This document shows, one piece after another, positions 10,464 through 20,044 of a stretch of DNA of 64,000 bases (its first letter is position 1; every line of letters begins with the position of its first letter). The stretch is from Strigamia acuminata. Taxonomy: Eukaryota; Arthropoda; Chilopoda; Geophilomorpha; Linotaeniidae. The stretch spans positions 23,912 through 87,911 of the forward strand of contig CASHSZ010000088.1 in NCBI GenBank assembly GCA_949358305.1. Direction: 5' to 3'. The notes beneath the pieces are model-generated. The model saw only the letters and a list, made by a program, of their open reading frames with translations, did no database searches and was not told the DNA's origin. The position numbers and the translations under genes were made by a program.

Positions 10464-11906
10464 TTAGATTTCTTCAAAAGGTTCGAATTTTCCGTGCTGG
10501 ATCTCGTACAGGATTCGAACTCGCAATTCCGAGCCCTCCGCTAACTTCATCAGGTCTCGGCACTCAACGTATCTACGAGCAAAATGTAGAATCATGGGCC
10601 CGCAGCTGTCCCCATCGAGCTGGGCTGCTTTTGGTGGTTCCCATGGCTCGTAACTCGGTATTTCGTATCCCGCACCTATTAAATTGAGTTTAATATTACA
10701 CCACCACGTGAAATGGTCCACGTGTGGCTTTCCCGACGAGTCGTAGAACCCCACACACGGCGGAGAACGCTCCATATCAAACACGTATATGATCCAATGT
10801 TCCTCCGCCGGTATGGGGAAGAACCAAATCTTGTGCTGTTTTTTCGGTTGGTCGACCTGGTCGCGGAGCCAACGCCATGTATTGGGTTTATCCTCGCCTT
10901 TCATTAATTTTGCCACGGTTGCCACTGGAAACGCATAAACCATCGGATATCGCTTCATCAACATACCTAAATAATAGTCAACCACCGTGTCGTGAACCCA
11001 AGATATACGGCCTGGCATCAATGCTCCTAAAGAGATCATTTCTCTGGGGCCGACCGCGATGTGTGGTCGCACTTCCGACACGTACATTTGCTCATCCGGG
11101 TGATGTTGAAAATATTCCGGCCATTTCTCCAGGGCTTCCATCGCTTTATCTGCAGGAATCTTGACTTCATAGTCGGCTGGTGGTAACGGCAGGTTGATCC
11201 GTGGGTCGTAGAGCGCTGTTCGCTTCCCTAATTCCTTTGCGCGATCCACTTTGTTACGGATCTTTGCTTCTTCCAGGATCAATACCTGCGCCTCCTGCTT
11301 ATAAGCTTGAAAGATTGGTCGTCCTTCCGCGCCCTTTGGTTGAAGAGGAATAACCGCCGCCGCTAGATTTCTCCGTTCAACGTTAATCTCCAGCAAACGA
11401 CGGAAATTTCTCCTCACCGCTCGCTGAGACTGCTCTCGAATAATCTTCAAACCCCTTGGTGTTAATTTCTTTTTCTCGATACCTTCAGTTTTACGACGCA
11501 AGGTTCTATTTCTCTTACGTCGGTCCTGACGGTTTTTCTTTTTAATGTACTTCGGGTCGTTTGGATCTAGCATCATTGGTGGCTGGCTATGACCTTTCTT
11601 ACGTCTGTTGGTAAATGGACGCTCGAACTGGACTATGTCTTCCAATTTAATCGTTTTACTGGTACCCGCTGTTGGATTGTTCAAGTCTATACTTCTATCG
11701 TACCAATTCCACATGGCCATCGGGTCGATCTCTACTTCAGCTTGATCAGGCATTACATCGTTTAAGTCCGTTGCCTCTTCAGTTGGTTCAATCGGCTCAA
11801 CTTCGATTGGTTCGGTTGGTTCGTATTCTGGTATTTCGAACTCGTCGCTCTCATCTGAGCTCGAATGGATGTCCATCCTGTCGAATTTACTCGCCATATT
11901 TTCCAT
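10464..11906 (-). CDS. Gypsy ORF3: Ulp1/C48-like cysteine protease in the env position
   Basis: 480 residues from the ATG at 11906 (the frame is open ten codons further up). The N-terminal half is acidic (Glu/Pro repeats) then strongly basic (KKKNRQDRRKRNRTLRRK), suggesting nucleic-acid binding or nuclear import. The last 170 residues fit the Ulp1/SENP (C48) fold. Counting from the open-frame start 10 codons above the ATG, the catalytic set is His380 (EEHWIIYVFD), Asp399 (VGFYDSSGK), oxyanion-hole Gln439 (AAQLDGDSCGP) and Cys445. Known C48 enzymes cleave SUMO or related tags; adenovirus protease is a distant relative. In this element it may mature Gag-Pol or act on host SUMO; this is inference. 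Probably expressed from a spliced mRNA (acceptor near 11953). Confidence 0.85.
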   Translation of the reverse strand: MENMASKFDRMDIHSSSDESDEFEIPEYEPTEPIEVEPIEPTEEATDLNDVMPDQAEVEIDPMAMWNWYDRSIDLNNPTAGTSKTIKLEDIVQFERPFTNRRKKGHSQPPMMLDPNDPKYIKKKNRQDRRKRNRTLRRKTEGIEKKKLTPRGLKIIREQSQRAVRRNFRRLLEINVERRNLAAAVIPLQPKGAEGRPIFQAYKQEAQVLILEEAKIRNKVDRAKELGKRTALYDPRINLPLPPADYEVKIPADKAMEALEKWPEYFQHHPDEQMYVSEVRPHIAVGPREMISLGALMPGRISWVHDTVVDYYLGMLMKRYPMVYAFPVATVAKLMKGEDKPNTWRWLRDQVDQPKKQHKIWFFPIPAEEHWIIYVFDMERSPPCVGFYDSSGKPHVDHFTWWCNIKLNLIGAGYEIPSYEPWEPPKAAQLDGDSCGPMILHFARRYVECRDLMKLAEGSELRVRILYEIQHGKFEPFEEI

Positions 11907-11936
11907 TTGGCGGTCCTTCGCACTGTCACTAAGCAC

Positions 11937-12820
11937 TACACGATTCCAACCTACTTATAAAGAAAATAAAACAAAACAAAATGAGATTAAATAATATCAA
12001 CCATATTATGCCTAATAAATAAAATTATTCCTATTGCAAATAAATATTCCATAACAAACTTCAAACTTCTAACAATCCCTAAAAGAATTTCAAATTAATT
12101 AAATTTTTCTTTCATTTTTTTCAAGTTTTCTTTAAAATATCATTAATATTTTCAAAAACAAACATCAACTTATTCCATTTTACTTATTTACAATAAATTA
12201 TTCTTATCAAAATTCAATCAAATTTCCATCGAAAAATATTTACATTTATCAATTTTAACAAAATTCGCAATGAATTCGCTTATCGCGTCCCGAGTCATTC
12301 GTGTTGTTAGAACTAAATTTTCCAAATTTCCTCTTTGAAATTTATTTTTAATTTACTCTACTCTGCTATTAAATTCAGCATTTCATAATTTTAAAACTTT
12401 ACCTAAATTATTAAGCCTAATTAAAATTCAATGCAGATGTCCGAAGATCGCGCTGGGTCCTTTCGCGTCCTCGCCATTCGCACTTTCATTACTTCTTATC
12501 TATTCTTTAAAATCATCTTATTTCACGCTAATGTGTCATTAAATTTTACTTCTAATCATTTAAAATTTTAGTTTAAAATGTTTTCACCTAATTAAAATTC
12601 TAACACGAATGAACGAACATGGCGATTAGTTTCACTTTACGAAAATCGCTCAAGAAACGTTTAAAACCTCAAAATTCATCTCTAAAATCACTTAAAATTA
12701 TCAATATCATTCATACAAACCTTTTGAAATACAATATCATACACAAAATATCAATAAATAGACAATAAAAAGATTTTGTTTCCGGGTCACACTATGAGTT
12801 CGTGTTCACCGTAGCAAGAA
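11937..12820 (-). other. AT-rich spacer between pol and ORF3 with a splice acceptor
   Basis: About 880 bp without ORFs. On the minus strand TTTTATTTTCTTTATAAG ends at 11954, a good polypyrimidine-AG acceptor 47 nt upstream of the ORF3 ATG. Together with the GTAAGT donor in the leader it would make a subgenomic ORF3 mRNA, as env mRNA is made in errantiviruses. Confidence 0.45.
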
Positions 12821-15800
12821 TCAATAGCAATGACGATAGTCTTTTCGTTTCTGCGGTCTGAGTCTGCGCGACCGGAAATCGTCTTTTTGTGTATTTGCGC
12901 CATCTTGTGGCGGATTTTTAAGTTGATTTTCATTAGTTCCTATCAAAGGCTGTGGTTCAAATAGCGATTTTAATGAGATCTGTTCTGTATCATCTATGTA
13001 ACGTTCTCTTGGTTTGATTTTCGTTATTTCCACTAGTTTTTCGATGTTTTCTTCTACACTTTGTCCTTTTCTACTGATTTTCTTTACTTTATCAGCAAAT
13101 TTCACTTTCTTTTCTGGTAATTCTTTCAAAACTTCGTCTATTTCTGGTTTAACTCGTTCTTTATACGGTTTTAATCTTTCTACATTCACTATATCACTTT
13201 TCTTTCTTGTTGAATTGATTATTTCATAATCATTCGGTGCAGTTCTTCGCACAATTTCATATGGGCCGGAAAATTGCGGTAAAAGCTTCTCTGACAAGCC
13301 AACTTTTCTATTAATGGTTTTCAAATATACCAATTCACCTGGTTCAAATTCCTTGTTGACTCTATCTTCATCAAACCTTTTCTTGCTTTTTGCTGATTGT
13401 TTTTCAAGCCTCTCATTTGCAATTTTCCTGGCTGCTCGAATGAATTTCGCTGTTCTTAAAGTAAACTCTTTCTGTGGCAAATCCAAATTTACATCTACTG
13501 TGAAATCCACATCATATCCTCGTAAAAGATAATGTGGTGTATAACCTGTTGTTTCATGAACGGCCGTGTTATATGAAAACAGGAGAAATGGAAGAAATTC
13601 GTCCCAGTCAGTATGTTCTTCATTAACGTAACTTTGCAACATTTTTGCGAATGTCGCATTAAATCTCTCAGTTAATCCGTTTGTTCTTGGATGGTATCCT
13701 GACGTAGTTTTATGCAAACTTTTAAACATATTTGAGACTTCCTCAACCATTTTATTCCTGTATTCTGTTCCACGGTCACTTAAAATCTCTCTTGGACTGC
13801 CTTCTTTCAGAATTACTTCATATAACAACGTTCTCGCTGCTTCTAAAGCTGTAGCTGCTGCTGCTGGTCTAGCTATTGCATTTCTCGAAAGATAATCAGT
13901 CACAACAAAAACATGTTTATTTCCAAGACGTGATAATGGAAATGGTCCAAGCGTATCTATTCCAATTCGCTCAAAAGGCTTTGAAACTGTTGACCATGGC
14001 TGCATTAGTCCCTTCGCTGGTGTAGTCATCGTTTTTGCTTTCGCGCAACTTTGGCAGGACAAGACGTAATTTCTAACGTCCCTATAAATTCTTGTCCAAA
14101 AGAATCGTGTTCTTATTCGTTTCCATGTTTTTGCCAATCCCAAATGAGCTCCTAGTAATCGATCATGCATTTCATATAATACATCTGTTTGAAGTTGTTT
14201 TGGAACTACTAGTAACAAATCTTCCATGTTCAGGGAACTATTTAGTTTTTTCTTCCTGAACAACGTTTTGTTTTGAAGAACGAACTGCTTTAGAGGTCGT
14301 CTTCTTTTTCTTGGAAGTTGCTCTTGGTTTTCTAGCGCTGTTATGAGGTCCAGAAGTTTAGGATCCTTCCTCTGCTCAGCAGGGAGGTCCAAATTTTCTA
14401 AGAGAAGCGAAGGCAATTTTTGGATTTCTTCTTCACTTAACTCTTCCTGGATCCTACTCAGGGCATCAGCATCTGTGTGCTTCTTGCCACTTTTATGAAA
14501 TATATCAAAATCATACTCAGCTAGTTGCAGCGCCCACCTGGCCAGCCGTCCATTTGGATTTCGGACTCCTTTCAGCCATTGGAGGGCAGAATGGTCGGTA
14601 ATAATTTGGAATTTCTGTCCATATAAGTACGGTCTAAACTTTTCAATAGCAAAAATAATTGCTAACATTTCCCTTTCAGTTGCAGTGTAATTCATTTCTG
14701 CTGTGCTCATCATACGACTTGCATAAGCGATGGCACGCTCTTGATTGTTGACTTTTTGCTTCAAAATAGCTCCTAATCCATAGGCACTTGCATCGCATGA
14801 AATCATGAAGGGCTGAGTAAAATCTGGATGCGCTAACACCGGCACTGTTATTAATGCTGTTCGAAGCGTGTGGAATGCTTTTTCATGGGGAGGTCCCCAA
14901 TCAAACTTTTCATCCTTTTTGGTTAAATTCACCAGAGGTTTGGAAATGTCCGCAAAACCTTTAATAAATTTCCGGTAATACGAGCATAATCCAAGAAAAC
15001 CACGTAGTTGTTTAACGTTCACAGGAATTGGAAACTTGGCCACAGAATCCAGGTTCCTGGGATCCGGTGAAATACCTTCAGCATCAACCACATGTCCGAG
15101 GTATCGTATGGTGTGTGTCGCAAACGTACATTTACTCAGTTTGACTTTTAAATTTGCTGCTCTTAGTTTTTCGAAAACTGCCTCCAAATCGACGAGGTGC
15201 TGGTCAAAGGTCTTTGAGAACACTATCAAATCGTCAAGATATGCTATGCATACTTTTCCCAGGAGGTTACCAAGTACCTTATTCATCAATTTTTGAAAGG
15301 CGGCTGGGCTGTTACATAATCCCATTCCAAGGACATTAAACTCATAGTGTCCGCTTGAAGTAGTGAACGCTGTTTTCTCACGATCTTGTTCGTCTATTTC
15401 CACTTGGTGATATCCCTGAATGAGATCCATCATTGAAAAATACTTTGCACCCGCTAGCTGATCTAGGGTGTCATCTATACGTGGTAAGGGATACACCATT
15501 TTCTTTGTCACTGCATTCAAACGTCTCCAATCTACACAAAATCTCCATTTGCCATCTCTCTTCTTGATGAGCAGTACTGGTGCACTCCATGGGCTCTCGG
15601 ATTCTCTAATGACTCCTTGCTCAAGTAACTTTTTTGTTTCAGCATCCTCGATTTCTTTTTCCTTAATCGATCGTCTATAAGGTTGTAAATGGATTGGAGG
15701 AGAATCTCCAGTATCTATTCGATGCCTAATCGTGTGAGCTCTGCCTAAATCATTATCAGTCTTCGCAAATCTATCTGAATTTTTCTTCAACAATTGTAGC

Positions 15801-16630
15801 ATCAGCTCTTGTTGTGATGGCGTCATATTGTCATTTGCCATAGACGTGCTAAAGTCAAAATGATCATCTCTTTTTTCATCAAGCACGCCAGACTCAATTA
15901 CATAAAAAGCTTTTGCAATTGCTGAATTACGTCCTAAATAAATTGTCTTTTTAGTCGGATTTGCAACTCGCAGAACTCCTTCACCTTTTCTGAATTTGGT
16001 CAATGTTTTACAGCAAATCACTCCAAATCGATCTACTACTCCACTAAGTGGTTCAATAAATAATTCATCGTCTACTTTCTTTGCAATTTTTATTGGTACT
16101 ACACATTCATGTAAAGCTGGTATAGTAATAGGTTTCAAAACTCGAGCTATGTAATTTTGATCGGTATGATTTTTTGACATTGGGAAAACTTCTTGTTGTT
16201 CATCTTTTGGGCCTACAAAGATCTTCTGGTGGTCGTAATCAAGTTTACACCTCGCAGATGTCAGAAAGCTATGTCCCAGCAGTAAATGGTGGCCAAATCC
16301 GTTGACGATCAGCACTTCAATGGTGTGTTGCTGTTGTCCAACGTCAATAGTGATCTTGGTTTTTCCTTCCGGGATTATTATTGAACCATCTACAACTCTA
16401 AGTCGAATGTATGGACATGGTTGATATTTGAGCTGCAATGTTCTTACTAAATCTTCATTAATAATATTACGATAACCTCCAGAATCCAAGACACCTGTTA
16501 TCTCCATACCATTCACCACTACTGGAATTTGCAAAAGTTCATCTGTGGCGTTCAACTCAATAATTTCTAACTTCCTTTTTCTTCTTCTCTTCTTTTTGTT
16601 ATTTCGTCTTTGTGGCCATTCTAGTTTCCC
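12821..16630 (-). CDS. pol: Gypsy Pol: protease, reverse transcriptase, RNase H, integrase
   Basis: Pol is in the -1 frame relative to gag and opens at the slippery site, giving about 1269 residues. Counting from the leucine codon at 16555 as residue 1: aspartic protease with DSG at 24-26 and LLLGHSFL at 91-98; reverse transcriptase with AYLDD at 438-442; RNase H with Asp588, Glu627 and Asp654; integrase with a zinc-binding His-His-Cys-Cys region (about 797-838) and the D,D35E triad Asp867, Asp927, Glu963. A GPY-type motif (FSGPYEIV) follows, then a Lys-rich tail. The protease has DSG rather than the commoner DTG. The ORF has no stop or gap, so the element looks competent. Confidence 0.95.
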   Translation of the reverse strand, partial: GKLEWPQRRNNKKKRRRKRKLEIIELNATDELLQIPVVVNGMEITGVLDSGGYRNIINEDLVRTLQLKYQPCPYIRLRVVDGSIIIPEGKTKITIDVGQQQHTIEVLIVNGFGHHLLLGHSFLTSARCKLDYDHQKIFVGPKDEQQEVFPMSKNHTDQNYIARVLKPITIPALHECVVPIKIAKKVDDELFIEPLSGVVDRFGVICCKTLTKFRKGEGVLRVANPTKKTIYLGRNSAIAKAFYVIESGVLDEKRDDHFDFSTSMANDNMTPSQQELMLQLLKKNSDRFAKTDNDLGRAHTIRHRIDTGDSPPIHLQPYRRSIKEKEIEDAETKKLLEQGVIRESESPWSAPVLLIKKRDGKWRFCVDWRRLNAVTKKMVYPLPRIDDTLDQLAGAKYFSMMDLIQGYHQVEIDEQDREKTAFTTSSGHYEFNVLGMGLCNSPAAFQKLMNKVLGNLLGKVCIAYLDDLIVFSKTFDQHLVDLEAVFEKLRAANLKVKLSKCTFATHTIRYLGHVVDAEGISPDPRNLDSVAKFPIPVNVKQLRGFLGLCSYYRKFIKGFADISKPLVNLTKKDEKFDWGPPHEKAFHTLRTALITVPVLAHPDFTQPFMISCDASAYGLGAILKQKVNNQERAIAYASRMMSTAEMNYTATEREMLAIIFAIEKFRPYLYGQKFQIITDHSALQWLKGVRNPNGRLARWALQLAEYDFDIFHKSGKKHTDADALSRIQEELSEEEIQKLPSLLLENLDLPAEQRKDPKLLDLITALENQEQLPRKRRRPLKQFVLQNKTLFRKKKLNSSLNMEDLLLVVPKQLQTDVLYEMHDRLLGAHLGLAKTWKRIRTRFFWTRIYRDVRNYVLSCQSCAKAKTMTTPAKGLMQPWSTVSKPFERIGIDTLGPFPLSRLGNKHVFVVTDYLSRNAIARPAAAATALEAARTLLYEVILKEGSPREILSDRGTEYRNKMVEEVSNMFKSLHKTTSGYHPRTNGLTERFNATFAKMLQSYVNEEHTDWDEFLPFLLFSYNTAVHETTGYTPHYLLRGYDVDFTVDVNLDLPQKEFTLRTAKFIRAARKIANERLEKQSAKSKKRFDEDRVNKEFEPGELVYLKTINRKVGLSEKLLPQFSGPYEIVRRTAPNDYEIINSTRKKSDIVNVERLKPYKERVKPEIDEVLKELPEKKVKFADKVKKISRKGQSVEENIEKLVEITKIKPRERYIDDTEQISLKSLFEPQPLIGTNENQLKNPPQDGANTQKDDFRSRRLRPQKRKDYRHCY

Positions 16631-18090
16631 GATGCATTAGGTGGTCCACCACGTGGGGCTCCTCGATTTCCTCGGCCTTGGTAATTTTCAATAAAATTTT
16701 TACCTTTATAATTTGGATTTTTAGGATGACCTTGGTTATTTGGATTCCCCTGTTGTCTTTGACCTTGTGGTGGGTTCCCTTGCTGTTGTGGCGGATTCCA
16801 TTGCTGTTGTGGGTATTGTTGTTGGAATCCTTGACCTGAATTATTCCAATTACCTCTGTTTTGACCTCTATTATTCCATCCTCTACCTTGGTTCCAATTG
16901 TTGTTATTATTCCACCATCCTCGTTGTTGTCCAGGTCGTCCTCTAAAGTTACCTCTATTGTAGAACTGCGCCTGGTTTGGATGTGGCGTATACCATTGGT
17001 TTTGGTAGAAGACTGGAGTAACCTCTGCATATTGGACATCCCCAAACTGCTGCTGTTGTCTTAGCACTTTGACCTCTGCTAACAACTCGTCTTTTGTTTT
17101 ATTGACGTCGCTCGGTTCTACCAAGCAACTTGGTGTCACCTTGCTAGGTGTATCAACAGCTTTTTGCAGTAGGGTTAGTAAAACTTCTGCAGGGTCCTCG
17201 TCGAATGCATGAGCTTCCAATAACCCAAGTTGAGATGTTAGTTGATCCAACGTCTTTGGAAAGTTGACTACTAATTTATCTCTAGTCGCCTTTTTAAGTG
17301 TCTGAAACACATGAAATATCTTTTGCTCTTCAGTGAATGATGGTCTTGCAAACGAACATTCTTTTAGTATCTTCTGCATGTGTTCCAAAGCTGTTCCATC
17401 CTTGTGCTGCATTGCTTGTAATTTCGACAAAATCGTTGTTATTTGTCGTCTAAACTTCGTCTTCAACGCATCTTTCCATTGTGTCCATGTTCTCGTCGGA
17501 TACAGTGGAAGTTGATCTAAATACCATGATGATGCGGAAGATTTCAGCACAATTGACAGATGCTTAATACGTTCAGTATCATCGGCGATCGTATCTTCAT
17601 ATCCAATCAACCACGTGTCAATATTTCCTGTAGCCGGATCAAAATCAACTGGATTTCTTCTATTGACCACTAAGTTTTGTAACACTGTCTGTATTGCTAC
17701 CAGTTCTGATGATGGTGAAGGATTAGCCATTTTAGTAGAAGATTGTTCAATTTTTATTTCCACTTTTGGTTGAATTGATTCCTCGTGCTCTTCAATCTCT
17801 TTGGCTGCGTCCTCAAATACGTCGTCCAAATTTACCTGTGCCTTTTCCAAGAGATCGCCTAATTCTAATTGTTCCTTAGGCGATAACCACTTATACACCT
17901 CTGGATCTATTAATCTTTTATTACGCTGCTCGGGAGTTTCCAGATCTTCCCTTTTTTGTGTTTTTTGTTCACCTTTGGATTTTGATCTATACCTCCGACC
18001 AGTTACTTTATCATCCAGTAACTCTTTGGGTGTATCAGGTTCTCCTGGTTCCTTTTTGGAAAACAGATAATCTGCTACAAACTCTGGCAA
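16621..18090 (-). CDS. gag: Gypsy Gag without zinc knuckle
   Basis: Open frame of about 489 residues. The first ATG in frame is at 17730 (residue 121), giving 369 residues; the 120 codons before it have natural composition but no ATG, so a non-AUG or spliced start is possible. Residues about 130-330 resemble the retrotransposon Gag capsid domain (WLIGYEDTIADD, WTQWKDALKTKFRRQI). The C-terminal 110 residues contain no CCHC knuckle but are rich in Asn, Gln, Gly and Arg (WWNNNNNWNQGRGWNNRGQN), an RGG-like low-complexity tail that may bind RNA instead. It ends at the TAG directly after the frameshift heptamer. Confidence 0.85.
   Translation of the reverse strand: MPEFVADYLFSKKEPGEPDTPKELLDDKVTGRRYRSKSKGEQKTQKREDLETPEQRNKRLIDPEVYKWLSPKEQLELGDLLEKAQVNLDDVFEDAAKEIEEHEESIQPKVEIKIEQSSTKMANPSPSSELVAIQTVLQNLVVNRRNPVDFDPATGNIDTWLIGYEDTIADDTERIKHLSIVLKSSASSWYLDQLPLYPTRTWTQWKDALKTKFRRQITTILSKLQAMQHKDGTALEHMQKILKECSFARPSFTEEQKIFHVFQTLKKATRDKLVVNFPKTLDQLTSQLGLLEAHAFDEDPAEVLLTLLQKAVDTPSKVTPSCLVEPSDVNKTKDELLAEVKVLRQQQQFGDVQYAEVTPVFYQNQWYTPHPNQAQFYNRGNFRGRPGQQRGWWNNNNNWNQGRGWNNRGQNRGNWNNSGQGFQQQYPQQQWNPPQQQGNPPQGQRQQGNPNNQGHPKNPNYKGKNFIENYQGRGNRGAPRGGPPNASGN
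16624..16630 (-). promoter_or_regulatory. -1 ribosomal frameshift site GGGAAAC
   Basis: In the gag frame the sequence reads TCG GGA AAC TAG, so the heptamer G GGA AAC ends exactly at the gag stop codon. It fits the X XXY YYZ rule for tandem -1 slippage. A -1 shift gives GGG AAA CTA GAA TGG, which continues without a stop into pol. I did not identify a defined downstream pseudoknot. Confidence 0.85.
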
Positions 18091-18671
18091 TTTATAACGT
18101 TTGGATTCCGCAATGATTAATTAATTAAACTGAAGACACAATCCTTTGAAGCACTTAGACTCAGTTTATTCAATTGCAAATAACACTATAACACTTTTAA
18201 CTCTCTGAAAACAAGTCAATGATTAAACAATTCAAACAATTCAATCTTCACAATCAAATTTCAAAATTTTCAAAACAATTAAATTTTCACGGTCATATTT
18301 CAAAACTTTATTAAATCTATTAGTAGCAAATATTCAAGAAAACTTTTTTTTTTTTATTAGTAAATAATTACAAAAATATCCTGAAATTCAAAAATTCATT
18401 AATAAATTCAAACTATATATTTTATTAATATACACTTTCATTATTTAACAATAATAAACGTCACTATTCATATTCAATTTACAATTAAACTTCACAATAA
18501 ATATCACTCAATATCACTTCATTCAATTAAATATTCAAAGTTATTTTTGTTATATTTTATTTCTTAATTTCACCAATTTTAAAACTCAATTAAATCTATT
18601 ATCTTAATTAACAATGAGTCATCTTTTTCATTTCTATCACTCTTATCAATGAATCATCTGTATGCAAATTA

Positions 18672-18680
18672 ACTTACGGG
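18672..18680 (-). promoter_or_regulatory. Candidate leader splice donor of the Gypsy element
   Basis: CCC|GTAAGT on the minus strand between the primer-binding site and gag. It is the best donor I see in the leader and could pair with the acceptor at about 11954 to form the ORF3 message. Confidence 0.35.
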
Positions 18681-18876
18681 TTTTCAAAATTTTATATGAT
18701 TTTTAAACTAATTTTCCACAAATTTCAATTCTAATTGCTTTAATTTCCCAATTTTAATTTTCCAATTTCCTGAAAAACTAATCACTAGGTAAACTCAAGC
18801 GAAACTAAGCTTAATTTCAAAATTTTCGCTAATTTTCAAATTTTATTCTAATTTTTATGTGGTATGGGAAAGACTC

Positions 18877-18888
18877 GCATCTCCACCA
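18877..18888 (-). other. Gypsy primer-binding site, probably tRNA-Ala
   Basis: TGGTGGAGATGC lies 2 nt inside the 5' LTR. It is complementary to the 3' end GCATCTCCACCA found in animal tRNA-Ala. The match covers 12 nt, so the tRNA assignment is good but not certain. Confidence 0.7.
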
Positions 18889-18890
18889 TT

Positions 18891-19473
18891 TGTTACGTGG
18901 ATCCTGGGCTTCAATCCGAGTTCCACGCAACTGTATTTTGACTGAGTGATAGTGAAAGAATGAGGCGTTGTTTATAGTTTTAAATTCAAATCTGATCTTT
19001 ATTAGATCGGACAGACAAAGTCTGTTCGACCTTCATTAATTGTGCGCTTTACAACTCGAATAAATCATCATCAACAACTTTGAATGAAATGGCATTTACA
19101 TTATATTAATTCAATACAATTAAACAAACTCTTTAACAACTGGGTGACAAATTGTATAATTCATAATATCAAAAGCTAGCCGTCAGCCGTACCCTTTGTT
19201 TATCGGGCGACATTAGGCTAGTAAAGGGCGGCTGTAATTCATAGTTACCTATTGAAGTCTGGAGAGAGGAGAGAGCTCTGTCTGAAAGCGGGCGGTTTTA
19301 TAGCAAATCTGCCATAACCCCCATTCACGAATTAATCGGTCCACTCACATGACGATGACGGTTTCCAATCGTCAACGCCATCTGTGGCCGAAATTAAGCA
19401 ACATTAAACTAATAATGGATCAAATTACGTGTTACGAATCGCGCATTAATCGACACGGTTCGTACACGTGACA
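18891..19473 (-). repeat. Gypsy 5' LTR
   Basis: 583 bp, identical to the left copy as read; TATAAAA at 19296-19302 on the minus strand. Followed by the ATAT target duplicate at 19474-19477. Confidence 0.95.
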
Positions 19474-19639
19474 ATATCGGGAAGGGCACGTGACCACGTG
19501 GGTAAAAATAGAATCGAGTTTCGTGAAAACCTAATTTGGAGAAACGGCGTGGTGGTTTTGCGAAATATGTCACATGTCACGTGATCGGACGTCGGATCTC
19601 GTACATAAACGTTCGTGCCTGGTCAAACCAGAGTCTTTA

Positions 19640-20013
19640 AAAAATATAAATGCATTTCCCGATCATAGGATTAATTTCGCGCCGTGTGCTCCAGTCATTA
19701 ATTAGGTTATCTTCGTTGCAACTCGTCATAATAAAATTTTTACAGAAAATCAATCGTTTCGTATTTTATTTTCACTTTCCGGGAGTCTCGCGTCGTCGCA
19801 GTCGACGCGAGTCTCACCCAACGCGTTCTGCGGGTTCGGCGAGCGTTTTCAGATCGGGGCGGACCGTCTCGTATAGTACCGGGCGCGCCTCCCCAACTGA
19901 CCGGTCGATGGTTGTATAGTTTAAAATTTCCTCGACCGAGTAAACGGTCGATGATGTGGCATTTGTGCGCGTTCATCCCGTGTCTCTCAGACTGGCCTTC
20001 GGGCCGGTCAAAA

Positions 20014-20044
<31 letters not shown>

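Larger units (their letters stand above)
9584..19473 (-). mobile_element. Intact Gypsy-class LTR retrotransposon with a third, protease ORF
   Basis: An element of 9890 bp on the minus strand: 5' LTR (right), primer-binding site, leader, gag, pol, a Ulp1/C48-like ORF, polypurine tract and 3' LTR (left). The LTRs are both 583 bp and I found no difference between them, so insertion is recent. Flanks 9580-9583 and 19474-19477 are both ATAT, a 4-bp target duplication. Pol order PR-RT-RNaseH-IN with integrase last-but-one and a GPY-type C-terminus places it in the Gypsy (Metaviridae) group. The reading frames are uninterrupted apart from the programmed gag/pol shift. Confidence 0.95.

Noticed and set aside
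16599-17045. 148-codon ORF overlapping the end of gag
   Set aside because: +1 frame shadow of the Asn/Gln-rich gag tail; pol lies in the -1 frame instead.
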